Below are positions 17,810-27,280 of a DNA stretch of 64,000 nt, piece by piece; positions within the stretch are counted from its first letter, which is position 1; each line of letters starts with the position of its first letter. The notes under the pieces are model-generated. The model made no database searches. It saw nothing but the letters and a program-made list of their open reading frames with translations, and was not told the DNA's origin. Where the stretch lies: positions 248,001 to 312,000 of the forward strand of contig CANMUS010000001.1 of NCBI GenBank assembly GCA_947501215.1, read 5' to 3'. The stretch is from an uncultured Erythrobacter sp. (GTDB lineage Bacteria > Pseudomonadota > Alphaproteobacteria > Sphingomonadales > Sphingomonadaceae). A program made the translations under genes and the position numbers.

Positions 17810-18871
17810 TCAGCCGAGGCCGCAGGCGATGACGGGGCCGATCCGGTTGGCGAGTGCCAGCGGCAACCGTTTCCACAGTTCGATTTTGGCGGAATAGCCC
17901 GGATCGGTCGGGTCGATATTGCGCGCCTCGCTGCCCGGCGCGCTCCAGATGCGATAGACCAGCGGTTCCGGCTCGAACCCCCAGTTCTTCTTGAAGCTGA
18001 ACGGGCCGCTGCCGGTCTTGGAGCGGCCGAAATCGAAGCGCGTGCAGCCCTTGCGCCGCGCGTGGAGCATCAGCTCGTAATACATGCGCTCGTTGGCACG
18101 GAGGTTGCGGGCGGCGAAGGTCCCGCCGCCCCAGAACGGCATCACGGTGGCATCGTGGTAGAGCGAGAGCACGCTCGCGGTCGGTCTCCCGCCGTGACTC
18201 ACGGTCAGGATATCGGCATCGTCGCCGAACCGGTCGAGCACCGCGTCGAACAGGCTTCGCGGGAAGACCGGCGTGCCGAGATTGTGGACGCTTTCGGCAT
18301 AGACGGCGTAATGCGCCGCGCGGTCCTGCTCACTAATGCCGGTGCTAACAATCAAATCGTTGGCGAGACCCTTGCGAACTTCCGCCCTCGCCTTGCGTGG
18401 GATAGCGAGCAATTGCGCTTCGTCGTCTTCCTCCAGATCGCGCGCGAAATTGGCGTGCTTGCCTGTGATCGTTTCCCATCCGTCCGGCGCCACCGCATCG
18501 CGCAATTCGATGCTCGGGACACACAGTCGCTGGGCAAGCTCGCTGGCAGTTCGGGCAAGAAGATCGATGTCGCGCTCGCGCGAAAACAGCATTCCGCCGC
18601 CGACCCCGAACCCGCTCGATACCAGCGCCCGCCCGAACAGCGGCGAATGGACGAGGGTCAGCGGGAGCCAGCCGGATAGCGTCGTTCCCCGCTCGACTAC
18701 AATCCCATAAGGCGGGTTGCCTGTGCCCTCTGCGATGGCGGAAAGCCACAGCGGGCGTTGGAAGACGCTGCCGCCGTTCTCGGCCACGAAGCGCTCGATC
18801 CGCGCGACTTCGGTTGCATCACCGAAATCGACCGCACGCATCGTCGCACCATGCGTCACCGGCGCGTTCAT
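17810..18871 (-). CDS. FemAB-like XrtA/PEP-CTERM system protein
   Basis: Protein of the FemAB/GNAT-fold acyl or aminoacyl transferase group, 353 residues. Visible stretches are VFQRPLWLSAIAEGTGNPPYG near the start, then GWLPLTLVHSPLFGRALVSSG. Later come MPFWGGGTFAARNLRANERMYYELMLHA and FDFGRSKTGSGPFSFKKNWGF, hallmarks of the exosortase-associated FemAB family. The start ATG at 18871 overlaps the stop of the deacetylase gene in an ATGA arrangement; the frame stays open further upstream but only inside that gene. It probably modifies the polysaccharide or its lipid carrier with an amino-acid or acyl group. The donor is unknown. Confidence 0.88.
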   Translation of the reverse strand: MNAPVTHGATMRAVDFGDATEVARIERFVAENGGSVFQRPLWLSAIAEGTGNPPYGIVVERGTTLSGWLPLTLVHSPLFGRALVSSGFGVGGGMLFSRERDIDLLARTASELAQRLCVPSIELRDAVAPDGWETITGKHANFARDLEEDDEAQLLAIPRKARAEVRKGLANDLIVSTGISEQDRAAHYAVYAESVHNLGTPVFPRSLFDAVLDRFGDDADILTVSHGGRPTASVLSLYHDATVMPFWGGGTFAARNLRANERMYYELMLHARRKGCTRFDFGRSKTGSGPFSFKKNWGFEPEPLVYRIWSAPGSEARNIDPTDPGYSAKIELWKRLPLALANRIGPVIACGLG

Positions 18872-19740
18872 GCCGCCCAGTCGAGGCTGCGCGCTGCCTC
18901 CCGCTCGGCCAATGCGTCCATTCGGCCCCAGGCAAATTCGCCGAGCAGGTCGGACAGCTTGTCCTCCATGCGCGAAAGGTTGGTATAGTGCCGCAGGCGC
19001 GAGCGCATCGGTGCTCCGTAGACGCGCGGCTGGTCGGGGTCGACTTCCCAAGGATGGAAGTAGAAGACCGCCGGACGCCGATCTTGGCGATTGACCTGTC
19101 GGATGGCCCAGCGGCTGAAGGCATAGGGCAGGACGCGGAAAAACCCGCCGCCTCCCGCAGCCAGACGACGGCCTCTGAATACCGCCGTGGTCACCGGAAT
19201 CTCGACCAGGTCGCTGCCGGATACGGGATTAAACGCGAACCGCGGTGCCTCACGCCAGCCGTAATGGTCGTGGACCACGGGAGCGACGCTGGAGGAGTAG
19301 GCATAGCCGTGCTCGGCCAGGACCTCGTGCGCCCATGGGTTGCGGGCGTCGATTGAGAAACTCGGCGCGCGGTAGCCGGTTATCGCCATGCCGCCTGCGT
19401 CCTCCAAGATGGTGCGCGCCTTGGCGAGATCCTCGGCAAATTCCTGCGGGCTGAAGGTGAACACGCGCGTGTGATCATAGCCGTGGCTTGCGAGTTCGTG
19501 TCCGCGCTCGACGATTGCGCGCATGGCCGCGGGATTGCGCTGCGCCACCCAGCCCAGCGTGAAAAAGGTCGCCTTCACGCCTGCGGCGTCGAACAGGTCG
19601 AGGATGCGTGCGACGTTGTCGCCCACCCGCAGCTGGAGCGAATCCCAGTCCTCGCGCTTGATGGTGTGTTCGAAGGCGCCGACCTGGAACCAATCCTCGA
19701 CATCGACCGACAGGCCGTTGACGATGCTATGCTGTGTCAC
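18868..19740 (-). CDS. XrtA system polysaccharide deacetylase
   Basis: NodB-homology carbohydrate esterase (CE4) of 290 residues that removes N-acetyl groups from polysaccharide. Motif 1 is LSVDVEDWFQ with the catalytic and metal-binding Asp residues. Motif 2 is ASHGYDHTRV with the metal His residues, and motif 3 is GYRAPSFSID. A DUF3473-like C-terminal part includes FYFHPWEVDPDQPR. There is no signal peptide, as in other exosortase-associated members. It lies between the AAA ATPase gene, 17 bases away, and the FemAB-like gene, four-base overlap. Confidence 0.92.
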   Translation of the reverse strand: MTQHSIVNGLSVDVEDWFQVGAFEHTIKREDWDSLQLRVGDNVARILDLFDAAGVKATFFTLGWVAQRNPAAMRAIVERGHELASHGYDHTRVFTFSPQEFAEDLAKARTILEDAGGMAITGYRAPSFSIDARNPWAHEVLAEHGYAYSSSVAPVVHDHYGWREAPRFAFNPVSGSDLVEIPVTTAVFRGRRLAAGGGGFFRVLPYAFSRWAIRQVNRQDRRPAVFYFHPWEVDPDQPRVYGAPMRSRLRHYTNLSRMEDKLSDLLGEFAWGRMDALAEREAARSLDWAA

Positions 19741-19757
19741 CGGCCCCTCCCGACGTG

Positions 19758-20957
19758 TCAGGCCGCTGCGCGCGTCGCCTGGCTCTCGAAATAGTCTATC
19801 ATCATCGTGAGCACATGTCGCAGCGATTGTTCCTGCTCGTCGAGGCGGCGCTCGATGGCTTCGAGGCGCTTGTCGGCATCCTGCGGCAGCGCACCGCTTG
19901 CCTGGTCGCGCGAGGCGGCGAGTTTCTGCACCTCGCGGCGCATCGCAGCCATGTGCTTGTCGCGCTCCGCAAAAGCCTTCTCGATGGCTTCGATCTGGTG
20001 ATCGAGGAGCCCCGTGTCGCGTGCTTCCGAACTGACCGACGGCTGCTGCGCCGGTTCGCTGCGTGCACGGGCGATGGCATCCGCAGCGGGAAGGTCGCGG
20101 TCCGGGCGCGGCTTGGCGACCGTCACGCTTTGGGCCTCGGCCGAATTGTCGCCGTTCATCTCCTCAAGCACCGCTTCGAGCATGTCGGCTTCGAGGACCG
20201 ACTGTTCTTCCACCGCGCCCATCAGCAGCAGGCGGGTCATGACCTGGTTGATCTTGCGCGGTATGCCGCCCGTCACCTTGTGCAGCTTCACCCAGATGCC
20301 GCCGTCGATTTCGGGATTGCCGTCCCATCCAACATGCGCGAGGCGATGCTCCACATATGGCTCAATTTCGCCCGGCTGCATCGGTTCGAGATGATGCGCA
20401 GCAATCACGCGCTGTCGCAATTGCTCGAGCTCTTCCGATTGTGCGAGCAGGTGCTTGAATTCGGGCTGGCCCAGCAGGAGCGTCTGCAGCAGCGGATGCG
20501 AGCCGAGCTGGAAATTCGACAGCATGCGCAGCTCTTCGAGCGCGCCGATGGAGAGATTTTGCGCCTCGTCCACGATCAGCAGGACTCGGCGGCCGTTGCG
20601 GGCTTCTTCGTGCAGGAACAGCTCGATTGCAGCAAGTGCGGCAGCCTTGTCGCCGCCCTCGATATCGAGGCCGAAGCTGCGCGCGGCGACGTGGATCATC
20701 TCGTCGTCGTCCAGCGCGCTGGTCACGACTTCGCCCACCGTCATCCGCTCGTCGTCGAGCTTTTCTTTCAGATGCGCGACCAGCGTGGACTTACCCGATC
20801 CGACCTCGCCGGTGATGACGACGAAGCCCTCGCCCTGGTTGAGGCCGTAGCCGAGATAGCTCAGCGCCTTCTTGTGTGTGACGCTTTCGAAGTAGAACGC
20901 CGGGTCGGGCGTCAGCTGGAAAGGGCGCTCGCGAAAGCCGTAATATTCTTCGTACAT
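19758..20957 (-). CDS. XrtA/PEP-CTERM system-associated ATPase (ExeA-like)
   Basis: AAA ATPase of 399 residues related to ExeA/GspA. It begins MYEEYYGFRERPFQLTPDP, the typical start of the family. Walker A is GEVGSGKST at 50-58. Walker B is VLLIVDEAQNLS. A winged-helix-like region follows (GGIPRKINQVMTRLLLMGA). The C-terminal 130 residues are charged and predicted coiled coil. It is thought to act with the polymer export machinery, but its precise job in exosortase loci is unproven. It is 12 bases downstream of the outer-membrane protein gene. Confidence 0.9.
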   Translation of the reverse strand: MYEEYYGFRERPFQLTPDPAFYFESVTHKKALSYLGYGLNQGEGFVVITGEVGSGKSTLVAHLKEKLDDERMTVGEVVTSALDDDEMIHVAARSFGLDIEGGDKAAALAAIELFLHEEARNGRRVLLIVDEAQNLSIGALEELRMLSNFQLGSHPLLQTLLLGQPEFKHLLAQSEELEQLRQRVIAAHHLEPMQPGEIEPYVEHRLAHVGWDGNPEIDGGIWVKLHKVTGGIPRKINQVMTRLLLMGAVEEQSVLEADMLEAVLEEMNGDNSAEAQSVTVAKPRPDRDLPAADAIARARSEPAQQPSVSSEARDTGLLDHQIEAIEKAFAERDKHMAAMRREVQKLAASRDQASGALPQDADKRLEAIERRLDEQEQSLRHVLTMMIDYFESQATRAAA

Positions 20958-20969
20958 GCTGCGTCCTTA

Positions 20970-22637
20970 TCAGAAGTCGTAGCGCAGGCCGAGCAGCGCG
21001 GAGGCGGTGAGGAACTCGTCGGCTGAGGCTTCCGGATCGATCATGGTGAGCGCCACTGCGGCCCGTGCCGAGAGATTGCGCCACACCTGCTCGGTATAGG
21101 AAGCCGAGGTGCCGAGCGTGAAGGCATCGCCGAGCGAGCTGGCACCGCTTTCGAACCAATTCGCGTAATTGTTGAGCGCGTAATTGCCGCGGCCGAACGG
21201 GCCAGCCAGATTTGCCGTGACGTACACGCTTTCGTCGACAATCCCGTCGGCAAGCTCCAGGATCGTGCCCGGCGCACCGATGAAGCGACGGCGATCGTAT
21301 CCGGCACCGATACCGGCCACCGTTCGGCCCATTTGATGCGCATAGCTCAATACGACGCCGCGCCCGCGGAAGACCGAGGAGCGGACCGAACCTAGCGCGC
21401 CGTCGATGCAGCCGAGCCCTTCGAGGCTGTTGACGCAACCCGTGATGTCACCCGTCACGGGGTCGCGGACGACGTCGAAATCGGTCGGCAAAGCAACCAG
21501 AGCGTTGTTCAGGCGGCCACCGAAGCCCTGGATGCTGTCGTACACACCGATGCCCAGCGTGCTGCGGCTGCTCGGGGTCCAGTTGAAGCTGCCGTAGAAG
21601 GTTTCGCTGTCGTAGCGGTGGCCGAAAGTCGCCTGCAATTCCGTGCGGCTGCTCGGTCGCCAGATCACGCCGACATCCCAGATGAGTCCGTCCGCCTCGT
21701 AGGCGATGGTGCGCGGGCTGCTTTCGTCGGTGATGAAGCGGCCATCGTTGCCGAGCACCGGATCGCCGTCCGCATCGCGCAGGACATCGCGGCTCGACAC
21801 TTCGACGTCCTCGATCCCTGCACCGAAGACCACCGCGAGTGTGGGCGTGACCGGCACCGTGACGTCGCCGCGAACGTAGACATCGCGGACGCGCTGATCG
21901 AGATTGGAGATGTCTTCCTGGTAGAAGCCTGCTCCGACACCCACGCCGACCGGCAGTCCTGCCCGGCCCGGAGCGATCCCGGCGCGCACGTTGGCGCTAT
22001 GGCTGACGCTCTTGTCGAAAATGTCGGCCGGCTGGCCACCGGCAGTGACGAAATCCGGTCCATCGACCCGCGTGTAGCCGATCCGGTAATTGGCAGAGAC
22101 GTCCACGCCCTCGACCTGCGTCTGCAGCGTCGGACCGGCATAGATCGAGTAAGTCTGGGTGGTGAGATCGTCCGCAGCCAGAGGCGCGATGATCGAGCGG
22201 CCCGAGCCATCGACGCTGGTGCGCGTCGCGAGCGCTCCGGCCTCAACCGTCAGTACATTCGGCACGACCGAAGCATAGCCGCGGGCGATGCCGGTCAGCG
22301 TGTCGGAGTCCGCTCCATTGGACTGGTGGGCGAAGTTCCGCTCGTATCGCAGCGACACGGCAGCGCCGGTGTTGCGTCCCTGCACCGAAGCATCGACGCC
22401 CGCAGCCAGCTGCGTATAGGTCAGCACGTCGTCGCCCGGCGTGATCTGCCAATTGGCGATGGTATTCGCCTCGATATAGGGATCGATCCGCGTACGGTGC
22501 GAGGCGCGGCTTTCCGAGCGGCTCTCAGCCTCATCGGCTCCGGCGTCTCGGTTTTGCTGCGCCATGGCCGGACTGGCCAGTGGCACAAAGCCCGAAAGTG
22601 TCAGAGCCGCCAGAGCGAGCCACGCCTTACTGGTCAC
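20970..22637 (-). CDS. XrtA/PEP-CTERM system outer-membrane beta-barrel protein
   Basis: Outer-membrane protein of about 555 residues. It has a signal peptide (SKAWLALAALTLSGFVPL, cleavage near ASPAMA-QQ) and then many short alternating strands rich in Tyr, Gly and Arg. It ends in ALLGLRYDF, with a terminal Phe as expected for BAM-assembled barrels. It matches the uncharacterised exosortase-associated outer-membrane family. I chose GTG 22637 because GGGGAG lies seven bases upstream. The in-frame ATG at 22652 has a poorer ribosome site and would give 560 residues. Either start lies inside the 3' end of the kinase gene, implying coupled translation. It may be the outer-membrane part of the export route. 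Confidence 0.88.
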   Translation of the reverse strand: MTSKAWLALAALTLSGFVPLASPAMAQQNRDAGADEAESRSESRASHRTRIDPYIEANTIANWQITPGDDVLTYTQLAAGVDASVQGRNTGAAVSLRYERNFAHQSNGADSDTLTGIARGYASVVPNVLTVEAGALATRTSVDGSGRSIIAPLAADDLTTQTYSIYAGPTLQTQVEGVDVSANYRIGYTRVDGPDFVTAGGQPADIFDKSVSHSANVRAGIAPGRAGLPVGVGVGAGFYQEDISNLDQRVRDVYVRGDVTVPVTPTLAVVFGAGIEDVEVSSRDVLRDADGDPVLGNDGRFITDESSPRTIAYEADGLIWDVGVIWRPSSRTELQATFGHRYDSETFYGSFNWTPSSRSTLGIGVYDSIQGFGGRLNNALVALPTDFDVVRDPVTGDITGCVNSLEGLGCIDGALGSVRSSVFRGRGVVLSYAHQMGRTVAGIGAGYDRRRFIGAPGTILELADGIVDESVYVTANLAGPFGRGNYALNNYANWFESGASSLGDAFTLGTSASYTEQVWRNLSARAAVALTMIDPEASADEFLTASALLGLRYDF

Positions 22638-23685
22638 GGGATGTCTCCCCATAACCGTAATAGCTGCCGAAGCGGCGACCGCTGGGGCTGAAGGTGGTGT
22701 CGTTAAGCAGCAGCTTGATGTCCGGACATGCCGACAGCAGATCAACGGCGTCTTCCAAAGCAGCGCGACCGGTCTGGTCGCTGCGCGCCACAAGCAAGGC
22801 CTGGCCGACATGCTTGGCCAGCTCGGCTGCCGGCGTCGCTGCCAAGGCAGGCGGGCTGTCGAAGATGACGAAGCGGTTCGGCGCACCGCGGGTGAGGCGG
22901 TTGAGCACTTCCCAGGTGCGTTCGCTGGCGAGATATTCGCTGTCGCGCCCGGTGCGTCCGCCCGCGGGCAGCACCCACAGGCCGGGGATGTCCGTACCCA
23001 CAACGAAATCTTCGACGTGCGCCGAGGGATCGGAAAGCACGTCCATGAAGCCCTTGCCTGCATCCAGCCCAAGCTTGGACATGATCGAGGGCTTGCCGAA
23101 ATCGGCATCGATCAGCAGCACTTCCGTATCCCGCTCAGCCGCCATGGCGATGGCGAGATTGAGCGCGCAGAAGGTCTTGCCTTCATTGGGATGAGGCGAG
23201 CAGATCAGCACCCGACGCGCAGTCGCGCTGGCTTCGGCCTTGGCGGCTGCCAGCACCTGTCGCTTCACGATGCGGAATTCTTCCAGCAGGGTGGAGGCGC
23301 CGCCGTCCGGGTCGATCAGGCCCTGCTCGCTGAGGTAGGAGCGGACGACCTCTCGCTTTTCCCCGCTGAACCGGACCGAAGGGACCTCGGGTTCACGCGC
23401 CGCGGTGATGGCCGAAGGCACTGGAGCCGCTGTGGCAGCAGTCTCGGCCTTCTCGCCGATGTAATCGGATGCACGACGCTTCGGCGTTGGCTCCGGCGGA
23501 GCCTCCGAAGCGGCGCGCTTGGGGGCAAATTTCTTCGCCTTGTCGCTATCGAGCCCCTTCGGAACTCCGGCCGGACGCAGATTATCGAGGCCGAACGCAC
23601 CGCTCGCCCGTTCGAGCAGCGATGCGCGGTCCGGCGTGGCCTGCTTTTCCGGCGGCGTGATCTTGGTGGGCTTGTTCACTGACAC
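22627..23685 (-). CDS. XrtA-associated BY-kinase (tyrosine autokinase)
   Basis: Cytoplasmic bacterial tyrosine kinase of the CpsD/Wzc-C type, 352 residues. A low-complexity, basic N-terminal part (about 1-100) precedes the P-loop domain. Walker A is CSPHPNEGKTF (about 162-172), Walker A' is LLIDADFGKPS, and Walker B is FVIFDSPPAL. The C-terminal tail has a small Tyr cluster, Tyr342, Tyr343 and Tyr345 (GSYYGYG), the likely autophosphorylation site. It follows the chain-length gene by nine bases, so the membrane and kinase halves of a Wzc-like pair are separate proteins here. It likely controls polymer length and export. Confidence 0.92.
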   Translation of the reverse strand: MSVNKPTKITPPEKQATPDRASLLERASGAFGLDNLRPAGVPKGLDSDKAKKFAPKRAASEAPPEPTPKRRASDYIGEKAETAATAAPVPSAITAAREPEVPSVRFSGEKREVVRSYLSEQGLIDPDGGASTLLEEFRIVKRQVLAAAKAEASATARRVLICSPHPNEGKTFCALNLAIAMAAERDTEVLLIDADFGKPSIMSKLGLDAGKGFMDVLSDPSAHVEDFVVGTDIPGLWVLPAGGRTGRDSEYLASERTWEVLNRLTRGAPNRFVIFDSPPALAATPAAELAKHVGQALLVARSDQTGRAALEDAVDLLSACPDIKLLLNDTTFSPSGRRFGSYYGYGETSRDQ

Positions 23686-23694
23686 ATTCCCCCC

Positions 23695-25215
23695 TTAGGC
23701 GACCGAGCCGACCTGGATGACTTCTACGACCAGCAGCAGCAGGCAGACACCTGCCAAGGCGCCGCTGGCGGCGAAAAACTTCTTGAGCTGCACCCGCTGG
23801 CGGCGACGGTCAGCTGCCGTGATCGAACGCGAGATCGTGCCGATGACCGGCATGTCGAGCACGCGTTCCAGCTTCTCCGACGTCGTAAAGCTGGAACGCA
23901 GCTGCCCCATCACGAACGCCACGGCCGCGCCAGCGGCGAAGCCAGCCAGCAAGACGACGACCAGCAGCAGCGGGCGATTGGGTGCGGCCGGCTTGGTCGG
24001 CGCGGTCGGCGGATCGATCACTTCGAACTGGAACGCGCTGCGCTCCGTTTCGACCTGGCCGCGCAGGCGCATTTCCTCGCGGTCCTTGAGCAGCTCGTCA
24101 TACTTGTCCTTGAGGACCTCGTAGTCGCGGCTGATGCGATTGGCCTCGGCAGCCACGGCGGGTTCTTCCGCCTGGTTGGCGATGAGGCGCGAGATGTCGG
24201 ACTGCAGCGCGGCTTTGCGTGCCTGCAGCGCCTGATAATTCGCCTGACGCTCCGACCGCATGGCGACGAGCGAAGTGTAGGCAGGGTTTGCCGCGCCGCC
24301 GGCTCCGGAAGGCTCTTTCGCCGCCTGCTCGCGCAGGGACGCGACCTGGCGCTTCTGGGCCTGAATATCCGGGTGGCTGTCGGTCAGGCCGCGGGCGCGC
24401 ATGGCGGAAAGCTGCGACTGGGCCTGTGCCAGAGCTGCGCGCGCGCCACCCTCGGCTCCGAACGTCGCAATGGTGCGCGGGGTGCTTGCGATCTGGCCAT
24501 CGATCGCGGCGAGCGAGCTGGAGGCCGCAGCAATGTCGCTATCGACATCGCGCATCTCGTCGCGCATCGCGTTGATCCGCGTCGTGACGGTGCCGACGCC
24601 GCCGATCAGCTCGGGGTTCTGCGCTTCGAAGGCAAGGCGGCGCTGTTCGGCAGCCTCGAGTTCCTGCTTCCGCTCGTCGAGCTGCTGGTCGAGGAAAGCG
24701 AGCGTATCGGCGACCTGGCCGCGATTGCCCGCGACGTTTTCCTCGCGGAAAATGTCGATCAGCTTCTGCACCACGTCCTGCGCCAGCGCGGCGTTTTCCG
24801 CGTCGGTCATTGAGGAATTGCCGATCGTCGCGGTCAGCTCGAAGAGATTGTCCTCGGTGCTCACGACCCCGACATGGTCGGTCAGGCTATCGACCGCCGA
24901 CTGCATCTCGCGCTGGGTGTTCACATTCTCGCCCAGCTGCGTTGCGCGAACGACCTTCTCCAGATTGACAGCGCTGGTCAGGGTCTGGCGCACCTTGGTG
25001 ATCGCCTGCCGCCCCTCTCCCGAAATCTCGAGCTGCTTGGAAAGGACATCGTCGAGTTCGACATAGATCCGCGCTCGGCTTTCGTAGCTGTTCGGGATAG
25101 TCGCCACGAACAGCCAACCTACGATGCAGACGCCCCAGGCGACGGCGAGCGCCAGCCAGCGGCGGTTCCACACCGTATGCAGCGCGCTGCGGATCTCGTC
25201 GAAGACTTCCTGCAT
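23695..25215 (-). CDS. XrtA system polysaccharide chain-length determinant (Wzz-like)
   Basis: Inner-membrane polysaccharide co-polymerase of 506 residues. There is one membrane segment near the N-terminus (about 18-38). A long periplasmic part rich in coiled coil follows (about 150-390, with stretches like QLDERKQELEAAEQRR). A second membrane segment, LLLVVVLLAGFAAGAAVAF, is at about 415-435, and a further hydrophobic C-terminus at about 480-505. It lacks the kinase domain, which is the next gene. It probably forms the periplasmic cage linking the kinase to the Wza-like exporter, encoded 15 bases upstream. Confidence 0.92.
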   Translation of the reverse strand: MQEVFDEIRSALHTVWNRRWLALAVAWGVCIVGWLFVATIPNSYESRARIYVELDDVLSKQLEISGEGRQAITKVRQTLTSAVNLEKVVRATQLGENVNTQREMQSAVDSLTDHVGVVSTEDNLFELTATIGNSSMTDAENAALAQDVVQKLIDIFREENVAGNRGQVADTLAFLDQQLDERKQELEAAEQRRLAFEAQNPELIGGVGTVTTRINAMRDEMRDVDSDIAAASSSLAAIDGQIASTPRTIATFGAEGGARAALAQAQSQLSAMRARGLTDSHPDIQAQKRQVASLREQAAKEPSGAGGAANPAYTSLVAMRSERQANYQALQARKAALQSDISRLIANQAEEPAVAAEANRISRDYEVLKDKYDELLKDREEMRLRGQVETERSAFQFEVIDPPTAPTKPAAPNRPLLLVVVLLAGFAAGAAVAFVMGQLRSSFTTSEKLERVLDMPVIGTISRSITAADRRRQRVQLKKFFAASGALAGVCLLLLVVEVIQVGSVA

Positions 25216-25230
25216 GCCCCCGCTCTACCC

Positions 25231-25872
25231 CTAGAAAGTGCTTTCCGGGATGATGATGACATCGCCCGGTTGCAGCAGCACATTCGCATCGCTGTCGCCG
25301 CGCTTGAGCAAGTCGGTCAGCCGCAGCGCATACTCGCGCTGGCGGCCTTGCTGCTTGTCGAACCGGATCAGCTTGGCGCGATTGCCCGCAGCAAATTCGC
25401 TGAGGCCCCCGACGGCGATCATGGCGTCGAGCACGGTCATATTCGCACGATAGGGCAGCGATGCCGGCTGTTCTGTAGCGCCGACGATGCGGATTTGCTG
25501 GCTGAAGGTGCCGGCGAATTCGTTGACGATCACCGAAACGAGCGGATCCTCGATATACTGGCTCAGCTGTAGGCGGATGTCCTCCTCCAGCATGGACGGG
25601 GTCTTGCCGACGGCCGGCATGTCCTTGACCAGCGGAATTGTGATGCGCCCGTCGGGGCGGACCTGAATTTTTTCCGCGCCCAGCTCGGGATTGCGCCAGA
25701 CGTGGATCGTCAGCTCGTCGAGCGGACCGATGACGTATTCCTCGCCCGGTCCTTCCTGCATCGCGACGAAGGTCGCAGGCGGCAATTCGTCACCGGTGGT
25801 AGTGCAGCCGCCCAAGGCGAGCGTAGCGGTCATACAGCCGCCGATCAGCCTGGTGGTGTAGCTCAGTCGCAT
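25231..25872 (-). CDS. XrtA/PEP-CTERM system polysaccharide export lipoprotein (Wza-like)
   Basis: Outer-membrane polysaccharide export protein with Poly_export and SLBB domains, 213 residues. The start at ATG 25872 has GGGGACC upstream. A lipoprotein signal ends in LALGGC with the acylated Cys23. The export domain has YVIGPLDELTIHVWRNPEL, VRPDGRITIPLV and SVIVNEFAG. The SLBB domain has IRIVGATEQPAS, and the protein ends in LLQPGDVIIIPESTF. It is the first gene of the ten-gene minus-strand operon, with about 180 untranslated bases upstream. Confidence 0.93.
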   Translation of the reverse strand: MRLSYTTRLIGGCMTATLALGGCTTTGDELPPATFVAMQEGPGEEYVIGPLDELTIHVWRNPELGAEKIQVRPDGRITIPLVKDMPAVGKTPSMLEEDIRLQLSQYIEDPLVSVIVNEFAGTFSQQIRIVGATEQPASLPYRANMTVLDAMIAVGGLSEFAAGNRAKLIRFDKQQGRQREYALRLTDLLKRGDSDANVLLQPGDVIIIPESTF

Positions 25873-26053
25873 CGATAGGTCCCCGTGGATCGGTCGGAGC
25901 CTTTCCAACACACTGCGTGTCGAATTTGCCCCATTTCGCAGGCCCTATGCGCTGCAAAAGGTGAATATAGCGTTATCCATACAGCGCCAAAGCGCCTGAT
26001 TCCCGCGGGTTTACCTTCATTTTACAGCCCCGTCCCAAAGCGGGACTCTTCGC
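25873..26053 (-). promoter_or_regulatory. Probable promoter region of the ten-gene XrtA operon
   Basis: 181 bases, AT-richer than its surroundings, lie between the decarboxylase gene stop and the Wza-like gene. On the minus strand TATATT (25969-25964) could be a -10 element, with CTTTGG 17 bases upstream as a weak -35. A small hairpin GTCCC-gcttt-GGGAC near 26030-26045 follows the decarboxylase stop but lacks a T-run. No other site is obvious. Confidence 0.35.
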
Positions 26054-27280
26054 TCAGATTAGAACTTCGGATGCCGGGCCCTGACCGAGAAAGGCGCTGG
26101 GGGATGCGCTCGCGCCATAGGCTCCGGCGCAGAAGACGGCGACGATGTCGCCGACCTCGGCGCGCGGCAGGTGCGCCTTGTCGGCGAGGCGGTCGAGCGG
26201 GGTACACAGGCAGCCGACGACATTCGCCTCTTCCTGCGGCTCCGCATCGAACCGCGTGGCGATGGCGACTGGATAATTCCGCCGTACGACCGTGCCGAAG
26301 TTGCCCGATGCCGCGAGCTGGTGGTGCAGGCCGCCATCGGTGACCAGATAGGTCTCGCCGTAGCTTTCCTTGCGATCGACGATGCGGGTCAAATACACGC
26401 CCGCTTCGCCGACGAGATACCGTCCGAGTTCGAGGAAAAACTCCGTATCCCGCAGGCTGGCAGGCAAGGCGGAGAAGCGCTCTTCCAATGCAGCCCCGAC
26501 GGCCGCGATATCGAGCGGCTCGTCCCCCGCGAAATAGGGAATGCCGAAGCCGCCGCCCATGTTGAGCTTGGGCAAACCGACCCCGGCATCATCGGTGATC
26601 CGCGCAGCAAGCTCCAGCACCTTGGCCTGCATGTCGATCACTGCCTCTGCCGAAAGCGCCTGGCTGCCGGTGAAGATATGCAGACCGCGCCATTCGCAAC
26701 CAGCCTCCACGACCTCTCGCGCCAGCACAGGGACCTGGCTGGCATCCACGCCGAAGGGCTTTGGTCCGCCGCCCATTTTCATGCCCGATCCCTTAAGGTC
26801 GAAATCGGGATTCACGCGGATGGCAAGTCGCGGCGTCGTGCCGAGCTGCTCGCCGATAGCCAGCGCCCGCCGCGCCTCATTGGCGCTTTCGAGATTGAGC
26901 GTGACGCCCGCCGTAATGGCCGCTTCGAGTTCGCTATCGCGTTTTCCGGGGCCCGCGAAGCTGACTTTGGAAAGGTCGAAGCCGATCGCCGCGACCATCT
27001 CGAGCTCGCCGCCAGATGCGATATCCAATCCGTCGACAAGGGTCGAGACATGCTCAAGAACGGGCCGGAAGCTATTGGCTTTGATCGCATAATTGATCTT
27101 TATCCGGTCCGGCATGGCATGGCGGAGATCGATTATCCGCTGTGTGATCAGGTCTCGCGAATAGACGAACAGAGGTGTTTCGCCGGTCTGCTCGACCAAG
27201 GCGGAAACCGCTTCTCCGCCGATCGCCAGTTCGCCTTTAACAGCATCGAAACCCGGCGGTATGGGTCCGAGCGGCTTCAT
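26054..27280 (-). CDS. Exosortase A system-associated PLP-dependent decarboxylase
   Basis: Fold-type III (alanine-racemase fold) PLP decarboxylase, related to ornithine, diaminopimelate and arginine decarboxylases, 408 residues. The PLP lysine is in NYAIKANSF. HIFTGSQ and NMGGGFGIPYF bind cofactor phosphate. The C-terminal barrel has VVGCLCTPLDRL with the Cys of the dimer active site, and FCAGAYGASASPSAFLG. It matches the exosortase-associated decarboxylase family. Its ATG overlaps the ligase stop by four bases, so the two are coupled. It should make an amine from a basic or diamino acid; the substrate is not fixed by the sequence. Confidence 0.92.
   Translation of the reverse strand: MKPLGPIPPGFDAVKGELAIGGEAVSALVEQTGETPLFVYSRDLITQRIIDLRHAMPDRIKINYAIKANSFRPVLEHVSTLVDGLDIASGGELEMVAAIGFDLSKVSFAGPGKRDSELEAAITAGVTLNLESANEARRALAIGEQLGTTPRLAIRVNPDFDLKGSGMKMGGGPKPFGVDASQVPVLAREVVEAGCEWRGLHIFTGSQALSAEAVIDMQAKVLELAARITDDAGVGLPKLNMGGGFGIPYFAGDEPLDIAAVGAALEERFSALPASLRDTEFFLELGRYLVGEAGVYLTRIVDRKESYGETYLVTDGGLHHQLAASGNFGTVVRRNYPVAIATRFDAEPQEEANVVGCLCTPLDRLADKAHLPRAEVGDIVAVFCAGAYGASASPSAFLGQGPASEVLI

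Noticed and set aside
22653-23108. Extended 712-residue frame for the outer-membrane protein
   Set aside because: The upstream part runs inside the kinase gene in another frame; a signal peptide begins only at 22637.
26030-26045. Hairpin after the decarboxylase gene as a terminator
   Set aside because: A five-bp stem with no T-run is too weak to call.
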